A stretch of 64,000 nt of DNA from JACVRM01 sp963809765 (GTDB taxonomy: Bacteria > Actinomycetota > Thermoleophilia > Gaiellales > Gaiellaceae), in contig CAWEKT010000001.1 of NCBI GenBank assembly GCA_963809765.1, positions 558,001 through 622,000 of the forward strand, in the 5' to 3' direction. Position 1 is the stretch's first letter. Each line of letters opens with the position of its first letter. The notes under the pieces are model-generated. The model was given only the letters and a program-made list of their open reading frames with translations, was not told the DNA's origin and made no database searches. Positions 36,679 through 45,217 of this stretch are shown here, piece by piece. The position numbers were made by a program, and so were the translations under genes.

Positions 36679-38173
36679 CCTCGACCGCCGCAGCTCCGCC
36701 GTTCCCGTCCCGACCGAGTGGGAGTACGCGCCCGCGCCCGAGTCGCGCGACATCGTCCGGATCGAGGAGCGCTACGGCCTGTTCCTCGGCGGCAGCTTCG
36801 TCGAGCCGCGCTCAGGCGAGTACTTCCCGACCATCGCCCCTGCGAGCGAGGAGCAGCTCGCGGAGGTGGCGCAGGCCGGCCCCGAGGACGTCGACCTGGC
36901 CGTTGCCGCCGCCCGCGACGCCTACGCGAACGGCTGGTCGGCGCTCCCGCCCTCCGAGCGCGCGAAGTACATGTTCCGCATCGCCCGGATCCTGCAGGAG
37001 CGTGCGCGCGAGTTCGCCGTGCTCGAGTCGCTGAACGGCGGCAAGCCGATCAAGGAGTCCCGCGACGTCGACCTGCCGCTCGCCGCAGCGCACTTCTTCT
37101 ACTACGCCGGCTGGGCGGACAAGCTCGAGTACGCGTTCCCCAACCGCCGCCCGCGCCCGCTCGGCGTCGCTGCCCAGGTCATCCCCTGGAACTTCCCGCT
37201 GCTGATGCTCGCCTGGAAGATCGCCCCGGCCCTGGCTGCCGGCAACACCGTGGTGCTGAAGCCGGCCGAGACGACCCCGCTGACCGCGCTCCTCTTCTGC
37301 GACGTCGTCCGCCAGGCCGAGCTGCCGCCCGGCGTCGTCAACATCATCACCGGCGACGGCCGGGCCGGCGCCGCGCTCGTCAAGCACCCGGACGTCGACA
37401 AGGTCGCCTTCACCGGCTCGACCGACGTCGGCAAGGCGATCCAGCGCGAGCTCGCCGGCACCGGCAAGAAGCTGACGCTCGAGCTCGGCGGCAAGGCGGC
37501 CAACATCGTCTTCGACGACGCCGCACTCGACCAGGCCGTCGAGGGCATCGTCAACGGCATCTACTTCAACCAGGGGCACGTCTGCTGTGCGGGCTCCCGG
37601 CTCTTCGTGCAGGAGTCCGTGTACGAGCCGGTGATCGAGAAGCTCAAGCGCCGCATGCAGACGCTGCGGGTCGGCGATCCGCTCGACAAGAACACCGACG
37701 TCGGCGCGATCAACTCGCGCCAGCAGCTCGAGAAGATCGAGGAGCTCGTCCGCTCGGGCGAGGAGGAGGGCGCCGAGATCTACCAGCCCCCGTGCCGGCT
37801 GCCCGAGCGGGGCTACTGGTTCGTGCCGACCGTCTTCACGAACGTGGCGCAGAGCTACCGCATCGCACAGGAGGAGATCTTCGGCCCGGTGCTCTCCGTG
37901 CTCACCTTCCGCACGCCCGAGGAGGCGGTCGAGAAGGCCAACAACACGCCCTACGGGCTGTCGGCCGGAGTCTGGACCGAGAAGGGCTCCCGCATCCTCT
38001 GGATGGCCCAGCGGCTCCAGGCGGGCGTGGTCTGGGCGAACACGTACAACCGCTTCGACCCGGCCTCGCCGTTCGGCGGCTACAAGGAGTCCGGCTTCGG
38101 CCGCGAGGGCGGCCTGCACGGGCTCGAGCCCTACCTCGACTTCAAGGGCAAGCCGGAGATCGAGGGCGGATGA
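36671..38173 (+). CDS. NAD(P)-dependent aldehyde dehydrogenase
   Basis: 500 residues, intact, TTG start overlapping the deoC stop. Complete ALDH fold: IPWNFPLLMLAWKIAPALAA near residue 170 (cofactor pocket), KPAETTPLTALLF, VAFTGSTDVGKAIQ, LELGGKAANIVFDD near 275 (catalytic glutamate), GHVCCAGSRLFVQ near 308 (catalytic cysteine), EEIFGPVLSVL near 405. Its coupling to deoC suggests that it oxidises the acetaldehyde produced from deoxyribose-5-phosphate; substrate assignment is inferred from context only. Confidence 0.95.
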   Translation: MTDLDRRSSAVPVPTEWEYAPAPESRDIVRIEERYGLFLGGSFVEPRSGEYFPTIAPASEEQLAEVAQAGPEDVDLAVAAARDAYANGWSALPPSERAKYMFRIARILQERAREFAVLESLNGGKPIKESRDVDLPLAAAHFFYYAGWADKLEYAFPNRRPRPLGVAAQVIPWNFPLLMLAWKIAPALAAGNTVVLKPAETTPLTALLFCDVVRQAELPPGVVNIITGDGRAGAALVKHPDVDKVAFTGSTDVGKAIQRELAGTGKKLTLELGGKAANIVFDDAALDQAVEGIVNGIYFNQGHVCCAGSRLFVQESVYEPVIEKLKRRMQTLRVGDPLDKNTDVGAINSRQQLEKIEELVRSGEEEGAEIYQPPCRLPERGYWFVPTVFTNVAQSYRIAQEEIFGPVLSVLTFRTPEEAVEKANNTPYGLSAGVWTEKGSRILWMAQRLQAGVVWANTYNRFDPASPFGGYKESGFGREGGLHGLEPYLDFKGKPEIEGG

Positions 38174-38278
38174 GCGGTCGCGGATCGATGGCCGGCGCCG
38201 TCGCTCGGCTCGCCGTGGATCGTGCCTCGGTGCGTCGCGCTCGTGACGCTCTCCTGGTCATCGGCAACCCCGCCACTC

Positions 38279-39076
38279 ATGAGCCGGCTGCCGGTCAAGA
38301 AGACGTACAAGCTGTACATCGACGGGGCGTTCCCGCGCTCGGAGTCGGGACGCACCTATCTCGCCGAGGAGCAGAACGTCGCGCGCGGGTCGCGCAAGGA
38401 CGTGCGCGACGCCGTCAGGGCCGCCCGCGCAGCCCAGCCGAAGTGGGCCGGAATGACCGCCTACAACCGCGGCCAGGTGCTCTACCGCGTGGCGGAGATG
38501 ATCGAGACCCGGGCCGCCGAGTTCGCCGAGCTCTGCTCGGGCGACGCCGAGGTGGCACGTTCGATCGACCGTTTCGTCTGGTACGCCGGCTGGGCCGACA
38601 AGCTGGCGCAGGCGCTCGGCTCGTCGAATCCCGTCGCCGGGCCGTACTTCAACTTCACCGTGCCCGAGCCGACCGGGGTCGTCGGCATCCTCGCCCCGCC
38701 CGAGCCGGCACTCGAGGGGCTCGTCTCGCGGATCGCGCCCGCCCTCGTCGGCGGCAATGCGACGGTCGTGATCGCCTCCGAGTCGCATCCGCTCGCGGCG
38801 ATCGAGCTCGCCGAGGCTCTCGCCACGTCGGACGTGCCGGGAGGCGTGGTCAACATCATCACCGGGCTCCAGTCGGAGCTGGCCCCGGTGCTGGCCGGGC
38901 ACATGGACGTCAACGCGCTCGACCTGACCGGCGTGAACGGCGGCGCCGACGAGCTCGAGCGGCTGGCCGCGGACAACGTGAAGCGCGTCGTCCGTGGCGC
39001 AGCGGACGGCCAGAGCCCCTGGGAGGCAGCGGCCTTCCTGGAGCTCAAGACCGTCTGGCACCCGCTCGGTCTCTGA
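38279..39076 (+). CDS. Truncated aldehyde dehydrogenase-like protein without catalytic domain
   Basis: 265 residues from ATG 38279. VKKTYKLYIDGAFPRSESGR starts a normal ALDH N-terminal domain; GVVGILAPPEPALEGLVSRI and GNATVVIASESHPLAAIELA correspond to the cofactor-binding region, and DVPGGVVNIITGLQSELAPV to the strand before the GST motif. It then ends with FLELKTVWHPLGL, so the glutamate (LELGG) and the cysteine domain are missing. The frame is open throughout, codon use is normal and the end is clean, so this is likely a maintained non-catalytic partner of the preceding enzyme, not a random fragment. The 100 nt between the two genes hold no clear signal. Confidence 0.85.
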   Translation: MSRLPVKKTYKLYIDGAFPRSESGRTYLAEEQNVARGSRKDVRDAVRAARAAQPKWAGMTAYNRGQVLYRVAEMIETRAAEFAELCSGDAEVARSIDRFVWYAGWADKLAQALGSSNPVAGPYFNFTVPEPTGVVGILAPPEPALEGLVSRIAPALVGGNATVVIASESHPLAAIELAEALATSDVPGGVVNIITGLQSELAPVLAGHMDVNALDLTGVNGGADELERLAADNVKRVVRGAADGQSPWEAAAFLELKTVWHPLGL

Positions 39077-39083
39077 GCCGCTC

Positions 39084-40697
39084 CTAGCCGACGCGCGTCG
39101 CGGCGAACACCGCCTGGCGCAATCTGCCCGCCTGCGGCGGCGACGAGATCGCAAGCACCGGCAGCGCGCGGCCGCGCGCCAGCGTGATCGAGATGTAGTC
39201 GGCCAGCATGCGGCCCTGGGTCGTCGTCGCGATCCAGGTCAGCCGCATCGGCCGCGACACGAGCCCGCGCGTCCGCCAGCTCCGGCCGCCGTCCCGCGAG
39301 TCCGCGTAGCGCGCCTCGACCCTGCAGGCCACCGGCACGCAGTCCGGATCGAGCAGGACGTAGTACGCGAGGCTGACCCGCGCGGAGCCGCCCGCGCCGA
39401 GCACCGCGATCGCCGGCATGAACGGCTCTCCCGCCGACGCAGGCCCGACGGCCAGCCGGCGCGGCGCCGTCCAGCTCGCGCCGTCGCGGGAGGTCGCGAG
39501 CAGCAGGTCGTTCGCGGCGCACGCGTCCGGGTCGACGCACGCATGCCAGACGGCGTAGACCGTGCCGTCCGGCCCGACGTCGGCGGCGGGAAGCGGGTGC
39601 GCGCGCAGCTCGCTGACGCGGCGGGCGGCGACCTCCCCGACCAGCACCGGCTGGGAGAAGGACTGGCCGCCGTCGCCGGAGCGCGAGGCGACCAGGCCGC
39701 GGTTGTCCAGGAAGACGAGCACGAGCGACCCGTCCGGCCTCGGCAGCGGCAGCACGCCCACACCACCGCCGGCGGCGCTCGGCGGCGCCGCCACGGCCGG
39801 CCCCCACGAGCTGCCGCCGTCCAGCGAGACCTGGGTGACCATGCGGCGCTGGGGCACGAGCAGCGTGTACGACAGGTAGCAGCGCCCCGCGTTCGGGCTG
39901 GCCGGCCAGGCGTCGCAGGCGATCCAGTTCTTGTCGTAGGCGAGCTCCGTGGCGGTGGAGCTCGCCGCAACGACCGGAGGCTCCCACGCGAGGCCGTCCG
40001 CCGACCGGCTGACGAGCAGCTCCGTCAGGCCCTGGGAGACCGCCAGCGTCGCCGCCAGCCACACGCCGTGGACCGGGTCGTGCGTCACGACCGGGTCGCT
40101 CACTCGCTGCGCGCGGCCGGCCGGCTGCGAGTTGGCGCCGACCCCGGGCAGCCGGCCCTGGCGCCAGGTGGTGCCGCCGTCGCGCGAGGTGGCGAAGCCG
40201 ATGTCCATCGCGCCGCCGTCGTGGCGCCTGCCGACCTGGAACACGGACACCACCGTCGCGCCGACCGCGTGGCTGTCGGGCTCGGCGATCGTCGCGTGCT
40301 GCCCGTCGCCGCCGACGAACGGGTCGCGCGCGAGCCGCCTGGTCACGATCTCGCAGTCGCGCGCGGCCACGTCGAGCTCGTCGAGCGTGACGATGTCCGG
40401 CCCGGGCCGCAGCGGGCGAGAGTCCCGGGTGGCGTCGGTCTCGAGCGAGAGCCGGTCGGAGCCGGGCCCGGCGTCGACCGTGTCGCGGCCGCGCTCCCCG
40501 TCGAGGAAGTCGGCGCCGCCGCGGCCGAGCAGCACGTCGTTGCCCGAGCCGCCGGTGATGCTGTCGGCGGCGGCCGTCCCGGCCAGGCGGTCGGCCCGCG
40601 CGGTGCCGCGGATGGTTGCCGCCGACGCGGCCGACGCGGCAAGAGCGAGCACGATGACCCCGGCGACGAGACGGTGCACCCCCGCGAGACTAGCCAC
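39084..40697 (-). CDS. Secreted protein with RTX-type calcium repeats and Asp-box (sialidase-like) propeller
   Basis: 537 residues. A signal peptide (LVAGVIVLALAASAASA) is followed by about 60 residues with RTX-like repeats, DSITGGSGNDVLLGRGGADF and LDGERGRDTVDAGPGSDRLS, then a roughly 400-residue domain with at least five Asp-box/BNR motifs: SRDGGTTWRQ, SLDGGSSWGP, SGDGGQSFSQ, SRDGASWTAP and SRDGGRSWRT. Six-bladed propellers with these repeats include sialidases and other glycan or carbohydrate-binding proteins; the arginine triad of true sialidases is not obvious. The start may be GTG 40697 or GTG 40679, the latter following TAGTCT on the minus strand. Convergent with the truncated dehydrogenase gene, 7 nt apart. 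Confidence 0.85.
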   Translation of the reverse strand: MASLAGVHRLVAGVIVLALAASAASAATIRGTARADRLAGTAAADSITGGSGNDVLLGRGGADFLDGERGRDTVDAGPGSDRLSLETDATRDSRPLRPGPDIVTLDELDVAARDCEIVTRRLARDPFVGGDGQHATIAEPDSHAVGATVVSVFQVGRRHDGGAMDIGFATSRDGGTTWRQGRLPGVGANSQPAGRAQRVSDPVVTHDPVHGVWLAATLAVSQGLTELLVSRSADGLAWEPPVVAASSTATELAYDKNWIACDAWPASPNAGRCYLSYTLLVPQRRMVTQVSLDGGSSWGPAVAAPPSAAGGGVGVLPLPRPDGSLVLVFLDNRGLVASRSGDGGQSFSQPVLVGEVAARRVSELRAHPLPAADVGPDGTVYAVWHACVDPDACAANDLLLATSRDGASWTAPRRLAVGPASAGEPFMPAIAVLGAGGSARVSLAYYVLLDPDCVPVACRVEARYADSRDGGRSWRTRGLVSRPMRLTWIATTTQGRMLADYISITLARGRALPVLAISSPPQAGRLRQAVFAATRVG

Positions 40698-40723
40698 GGC
40701 ACGGCTGTACGATCCGCGAGCCG

Positions 40724-41287
40724 ATGAGGGCGGAGCGCCTTTTCAGCCAGGTGATCGCCGAGGGAGACGGCATCTCGCTCGTGCTCGCGACCGACAACGC
40801 GGAGGAACTGGCGTCCGCCGGGGAGGGCGGCGCGGATGCAGTCGTGGTCACGTCGTCTCCGCCCGGTGCTGCCGAGCTGCCGGTGCTGTTCCGCGCCGGG
40901 CGCTCCCCGGACGGCGCGCTCGCGGCCGGAGCGGATGCCTGGGTGTTGCCCGCCGAACGCGCCGGCGACGTCGACCGGCTCGCTGACCTCTACGAACAGG
41001 TCGTCGCAGCCGGGCTCGATTGCGTGGTCGAGGTGGTCGACGAGGAGCAGCTGGCCCACGTGCTCGAGCGCGTCGACCCCGAGGTCTTTCTCCTCTCGAG
41101 CCGCGAGAGCGACGCGGCCGAGCGCCTGGAGGAAGTCCTGTCGCTCCTCCACGACGTGCCGGCGGGGAAGCTGGCCGTCGCCGACCTGGGCGGTCTCGAC
41201 CGCGACACGCTCGGCGAGCTCGAGCGCGCGGGCTTCGACGCGGTCATCGTCCGCGCCGAGGCGTTCGCCGAGCTGGCACTGGGGTAG
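40724..41287 (+). CDS. TrpC-like barrel protein lacking catalytic motifs
   Basis: 187 residues. The layout follows indole-3-glycerol phosphate synthase: GISLVLATDNAEELASAGEG, GGADAVVVTSS, ELPVLFRAGRSPDGALAAGA, LDCVVEVVDEEQLAHVLERV (corresponding to VEVHDEEEL), PEVFLLSSRES (where INNRDL is expected) and GKLAVADLGGLDRDTLGELE (where SESGI is expected). The SPS lysine region and the other catalytic positions are absent, and it is about 70 residues short, so I regard it as a degenerate relative of unknown function. TACGAT (40708-40713) lies 10 nt before the ATG, divergent from the secreted propeller protein. Confidence 0.7.
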   Translation: MRAERLFSQVIAEGDGISLVLATDNAEELASAGEGGADAVVVTSSPPGAAELPVLFRAGRSPDGALAAGADAWVLPAERAGDVDRLADLYEQVVAAGLDCVVEVVDEEQLAHVLERVDPEVFLLSSRESDAAERLEEVLSLLHDVPAGKLAVADLGGLDRDTLGELERAGFDAVIVRAEAFAELALG

Positions 41288-41300
41288 TTCCGCCGCGCGC

Positions 41301-42206
41301 TCAGAAGAGGCTGACGAGCAGCCAGACGAGCAGCGCCGTCACGCCGAGCACGAAGAGCAGCCCCGCCGCGACGACGCCGACGATCCACCATCCGGTGGTC
41401 TGGCGGGCCGGGGCTGGCGGCACCGGCGGAGCAGGTGGCGCCAGCTTCCCCATCGCCTCGAGCTTGCGCAGGCCTCGGCCGAGGTCCCGAGCGATGCGGG
41501 CGTGATGCTCCGGCTGCACCCGGGCGAGCGCAGCGTTCACCTGCTGCTCGATCTGCGGGCCGAGCGCGCCGATGGGCCAGAGGTTGAGCTCCTGTACCGC
41601 CTGGCGGGCAAGCTCGGTCTCGCGCCCGGTGATGCCCATGGGCTCGTCCTCGGGCGACTCCCGCAATGCGATCTCCCCGCCGCGAAGTCCCGGCCCGCTC
41701 AGCCGGAAGACGTGCTCGGGCTCGTCGATGTCCTTGAGCGCGTGCGCCCCGGCGTCGATGAGCGAGAGCTCGCCCAGGTCGCCGCGGACGAGCGCCTTGG
41801 TCGTCTCCGAGAGCAGCACCTGGCCGCCGTTGGCCAGCGAACAGATCCGCGCGGCGCGGACGACGTCGAGGCCGAGGTAGCCCTCGTCCGCAAGCGTGGG
41901 CTCACCGGTGTGGATGCCCATACGCACCCGCAGCGCGGCATCGCTGGGCCAGCTGTGGTCTGCGAGCGAGCGCTGGGCGGTGGCAGCGGCGGCGACGGCG
42001 TTCCGTGCCTGCGGGAAGACCGCGAAGAACGCGTCGCCCTGCCGGTCGACCTCCCGTCCGCCCGCCTCCGTGATCGCCTCGCGAATGATCCGGTTGTGCG
42101 CTCCCAGCGTGTCGGGCCAGGCGTCGCCGAGCTCCTTCATCAGGCGCGTCGAGCCCTCGATGTCGGAGAAGAGAAAGGTGACCGTGCCGCTCGGAAGCTG
42201 GGACAC
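41301..42206 (-). CDS. Membrane-anchored class III nucleotide cyclase
   Basis: 301 residues. Residues 5-180 form a class III cyclase domain: VTFLFSDIEGSTRLMKELGD with the first metal aspartate, GREVDRQGDAFFAVFPQARN with the second (the usual GDGFFA is GDAFFA), RVRMGIHTGEP, YLGLDVVRAARICSLANGGQ and VLLSETTKALV. A 90-residue helical region follows, then a C-terminal helix WWIVGVVAAGLLFVLGVTAL anchors it in the membrane. Probably adenylate cyclase; nucleotide preference cannot be fixed from the residues I can align. GTG 42206 follows TAGAGT by about 6 nt on the minus strand (leaderless), divergent from a lipoprotein gene. Confidence 0.9.
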   Translation of the reverse strand: MSQLPSGTVTFLFSDIEGSTRLMKELGDAWPDTLGAHNRIIREAITEAGGREVDRQGDAFFAVFPQARNAVAAAATAQRSLADHSWPSDAALRVRMGIHTGEPTLADEGYLGLDVVRAARICSLANGGQVLLSETTKALVRGDLGELSLIDAGAHALKDIDEPEHVFRLSGPGLRGGEIALRESPEDEPMGITGRETELARQAVQELNLWPIGALGPQIEQQVNAALARVQPEHHARIARDLGRGLRKLEAMGKLAPPAPPVPPAPARQTTGWWIVGVVAAGLLFVLGVTALLVWLLVSLF

Positions 42207-42250
42207 GCCGCAACTCTACGGCCGGTCGGGGTGCGAGTACCCTCTAGCCC

Positions 42251-42889
42251 GTGGGACGCAGGACGATCCTGCCCGTGGTGCTGGCCGCGCTCGCCGCCGG
42301 GCTCCTGGCCGGCTGCTCGGGCGACGACGGCGACGGGGGCGAGGAGGCGCAGGCCGCCCGCCCGCCCGCTCGAGCGGCGTGCCCGGCGGCGTGGAAGCCC
42401 GGCTGGCAGCGGCTCGCCAACCGCATCGACGCCCCGGTCTTCTGTCCGACGTGGATGCCGAACCCGCTCACCGCGCAGATCGGCGGCGAGTGGGACAACG
42501 GCGTCTCGGTCGATCCGGACCGCAGCTACCTCGTCAGCTTTCTCTGGCACGAGGCCGGCAACGACGTCCACGTCAACCTGCGCGGCTATCCAGGCGCGAC
42601 CCGCATCCCGCGCTGTGACGACGTCCAGTCGGTGGGCGGGAAGACGCACCGCCGCTTGGTCGCCTGCTTCGCCGACGCCCAGGGGAGTCGCCGCGTCGGC
42701 CGGCACCGGGTCACGCTGTACACCGCCAACCGCGGGGTGGACGAGTGGCACCTGCTCTACGCCTGGCGGTACCGCGGTGCGCTGTACACGCTGAGCGAGC
42801 ACGTCGCGCCGCCGTTCTCGCTCGGCCGCGTGAAGCAGAACCTCGACCGCATGATGCGGACGCTGGCGCTCGTCGAGCCTTCGCACTGA
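42251..42889 (+). CDS. Putative lipoprotein
   Basis: 212 residues. VGRRTILPVVLAALAAGLLAGC is a lipoprotein signal peptide with lipobox LLAGC, followed by an acidic glycine-rich linker (SGDDGDGGEE). The mature domain contains four cysteines (RAACPAAW, VFCPTWM, IPRCDDV, LVACFAD) that may form two disulfides; no family recognised. GTG 42251 follows TACCCT (42238-42243) by 7 nt, so transcription is probably leaderless. It ends 1 nt before the Tat-protein gene, so the two, and perhaps the methyltransferase and acetyltransferase after them, form one unit. Confidence 0.85.
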   Translation: MGRRTILPVVLAALAAGLLAGCSGDDGDGGEEAQAARPPARAACPAAWKPGWQRLANRIDAPVFCPTWMPNPLTAQIGGEWDNGVSVDPDRSYLVSFLWHEAGNDVHVNLRGYPGATRIPRCDDVQSVGGKTHRRLVACFADAQGSRRVGRHRVTLYTANRGVDEWHLLYAWRYRGALYTLSEHVAPPFSLGRVKQNLDRMMRTLALVEPSH

Positions 42890-42890
42890 G

Positions 42891-44304
42891 ATGCGCCTCA
42901 CCCGCCGGAGGCTGATCGCCGGCGCCGCGGCGGGGGCGGCCGGCGTCGCCGCGGCCGGCGCCGGGGTCTACGAGCTGCTCGACCGGCTCGCCGACTCGCC
43001 CGAGCGGCTGCCGGTGACGCCGCGAGGCCCCGAGCAGCACCTCCTCGACGACGTCGGCATCGTCATCCACGAGGGCGTCGAGGTGGTCGTCCCGCCGCTC
43101 CACCACCACATCGCCACCGGCAAGCTCGAGGTGGAGCGGAACCCGGACGCGCTTCGCCGAGCGCAGCGCACGCTCGAGGAGACGCTGCGCGAGCTCGACG
43201 CGCGCTACTCGCCGACCCCGGCCGGCCTCGGGCTGACCGTCGCCTGGGGGCTGCCGTACTTCCGGCGCTACGTGCCCGAGCTCGCCGAGCAGCACATTCC
43301 CACCGACCGTGCGCGCGACCGAGACCGTCGGCCGCCGCATCGCGGCCGTCACCGACGCGAGGCGCTTCCCGAGCGACCCGGACGACGTCATCCTCGAGGA
43401 CAACGACCTGGCGATCCTGCTGCGCAGCGACCGGCGCGAGTACGTGGAGGAGGCCGTCGCCAGGATCACGGCGCTCGAGCTCTTCCGGCCGACGAGCACG
43501 CGCAGGGGCTTCGCCGGGGGCGGCTTCCGCGGTCGCCGCAGCCTGCCGAAGCGGATGGCGGTGGCCGCCGGGATCTCCGGCGCCGAGCTGATCCCGGAGA
43601 CGGCCGAGCTCTTCCTCGGCTTCACCTCCACCCAGCGCGCGGGGCTCGGCCCCAGGCGGATCGTCAACTTCGAGACGCTCGGCTACACCGATGCCGCCGG
43701 CGGCTACTTCGACGGCGGCACCCACATGGCGCTGTCCCACATCTTCGAGGACCTGGAGGCCTGGTACATCAACTTCAACTACGACGAGCGCGTGGAGACG
43801 ACGTTCCGGCCCGGGCTCGAGGTTCCCGAGGGGAAGCAGACCGTGCCGCAGGGCCCCGAGGACGTCTCGACGCAGGAGCAGGTGACGGCGGCGTTCGAGC
43901 GCTCGGGGCGGATCGGCCACAGCGCCGCGATCCAGACCACCTCCCGGCTGACCGAGGAGGTCGTGGGCGCCGACGGCACCCGCTACCCGGCCGGGACCGC
44001 GATCCCGCACCGCGCCGACTTCAACACGCTCGACAATCCGTTCTTCTGGAGCGCCGACCCCGAGCGCGACGGCTGGAGCGACGAGCCCGCCGCCGGGCTC
44101 CACTTCGCCGTCTTCAACCCGACGAGCGACGACTTCAACCGCAACCGGCTGGCGATGGACGGCGTGCTGCCGGACGGCACCGACCTCGGCTTCCCGGCAC
44201 GCGACCGCGGGCAGGGGTTGAACTCGGTGCTGCGGACGACCCACCGGCAGAATTTCCTCGTGCCGCCCAGGCGCCATCGCTCGTTCCCGCTGGCGGAGCT
44301 GTGA
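42891..44304 (+). CDS. Tat-exported peroxidase-like protein (frameshifted)
   Basis: About 470 residues after one +1 shift near 43308. Twin-arginine signal RLTRRRLIAGAAAGAAGVAA. The following region (LLDDVGIVIHEGVEVVVPPL, histidines HHH near residue 67, GLTVAWGLPYFRRYVPELAE) and the C-terminal ILRTTHRQNFLVPPRRHRSF-type end resemble Dyp-type peroxidases and the related DUF7405 Tat proteins of haloarchaea and actinobacteria; this comparison is from memory. GFTSTQRAGLGPRRIVNFET and GGTHMALSHIFEDLEAWYIN lie in the central part. The heme ligand cannot be confidently picked. Its stop overlaps the next gene GTG. Confidence 0.65.
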
Positions 44305-44771
44305 CCGGCGGGGGCTCCTCGATCCCGGAGGTGCAGGCGCTGCTGCGTGTGCTCGCCTGCGGACGGCGGTGCGCCGAGGTCGGCACGGCGTTCGGCGAGG
44401 GCGCGGCCGCGATGGCCGAGACGGCAGCCTCGCTGGTCACCGTCGAGGTCGACGAGCAGCGCGCCGAGGTCGCCCGCGCGCGGTTGGCGGGCCTGGCGAA
44501 CGTCGAGCTGCTCGTCGGCGACTGGCGTGAGCTCCTGCCGGCACGCGGGCCGTTCGAGCTCCTCTTCTTCGACGGCGGCCGCTTCGCCGAGTCGGCGGAC
44601 GCGATCGACCTGGTCGCACCCGGCGGCCTGCTGGTCAAGGACGACCTGACTCCGGGGCGGCCGGGCCCGGATCCCGTGCGCGAGCTGCTCTTCGGCGATC
44701 GGCGGCTGACGGCGGTGGAGATCCTGACAACGCCGGCGACTGCGGCGGTCGTCGCCGCGCGCACCGCATGA
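44301..44771 (+). CDS. O-methyltransferase-like protein
   Basis: 156 residues from GTG 44301. CAEVGTAFGEGAAAMAETAA near residue 25 is a class I SAM motif (EVGTxxGxG, as in caffeoyl-CoA-type O-methyltransferases), SLVTVEVDEQRAEVARARL carries the acidic motif II, NVELLVGDWRELLP motif III and FELLFFDGGRFAESADAIDL the metal/SAM aspartate region; GGLLVKDDLTPG follows. It is short because the N-terminal cap helices are missing. Substrate unknown. Starts at the stop of the Tat-protein gene and ends overlapping the acetyltransferase gene. Confidence 0.82.
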   Translation: MTGGGSSIPEVQALLRVLACGRRCAEVGTAFGEGAAAMAETAASLVTVEVDEQRAEVARARLAGLANVELLVGDWRELLPARGPFELLFFDGGRFAESADAIDLVAPGGLLVKDDLTPGRPGPDPVRELLFGDRRLTAVEILTTPATAAVVAARTA

Positions 44772-45214
44772 TCATCCGGCAGGCGACCGCTTCCGACGTC
44801 GACGCCATCGTGCGCACCTTTCATGCGGCACGCGCCGAGTCGACGCCCTGGCTGCCGATCCTGCACACCGAGGACGAGGACCTCGCGTTCTTCGGCGGTC
44901 ATGTGCAGGACGCGGACGTACGTGTGGTCGACGTCGACGGGGGCGTCGTCGCCTTCGCCGTCATTCACGCCGGACTGCTCGGCCACATCTACGTCGCGCC
45001 CGACGTGCAGCGCCGTGGCATCGGCACCGCGCTGCTCGAGGAGGTCATGCGGGCACAACCGCGTGGCTTCACGCTCTGGACGCACCAGGGGAACCACCGT
45101 GCCCGCCGCTTCTACGAGAAGCACGGGCTGCGTGCCATCCAGTTCACGGACGGCTCGACGAACGAGGAGCGGATGCCCGACGTGCAGTACGAGTGGCGCC
45201 CGCCGGCGCCGTAG
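44768..45214 (+). CDS. GNAT-family acetyltransferase
   Basis: 148 residues, intact. IIRQATASDVDAIVRTFHAA is the N-terminal strand-helix, GHIYVAPDVQRRGIGTALLE near residue 75 the acetyl-CoA loop (RRGIGT), and NHRARRFYEKHGLRAIQFTD the C-terminal motif, resembling RimI/other small-molecule acetyltransferases. Last gene of the plus-strand accessory unit, convergent with the phosphofructokinase gene (stops 4-6 nt apart). Confidence 0.9.
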   Translation: MIIRQATASDVDAIVRTFHAARAESTPWLPILHTEDEDLAFFGGHVQDADVRVVDVDGGVVAFAVIHAGLLGHIYVAPDVQRRGIGTALLEEVMRAQPRGFTLWTHQGNHRARRFYEKHGLRAIQFTDGSTNEERMPDVQYEWRPPAP

Positions 45215-45217
45215 GCC

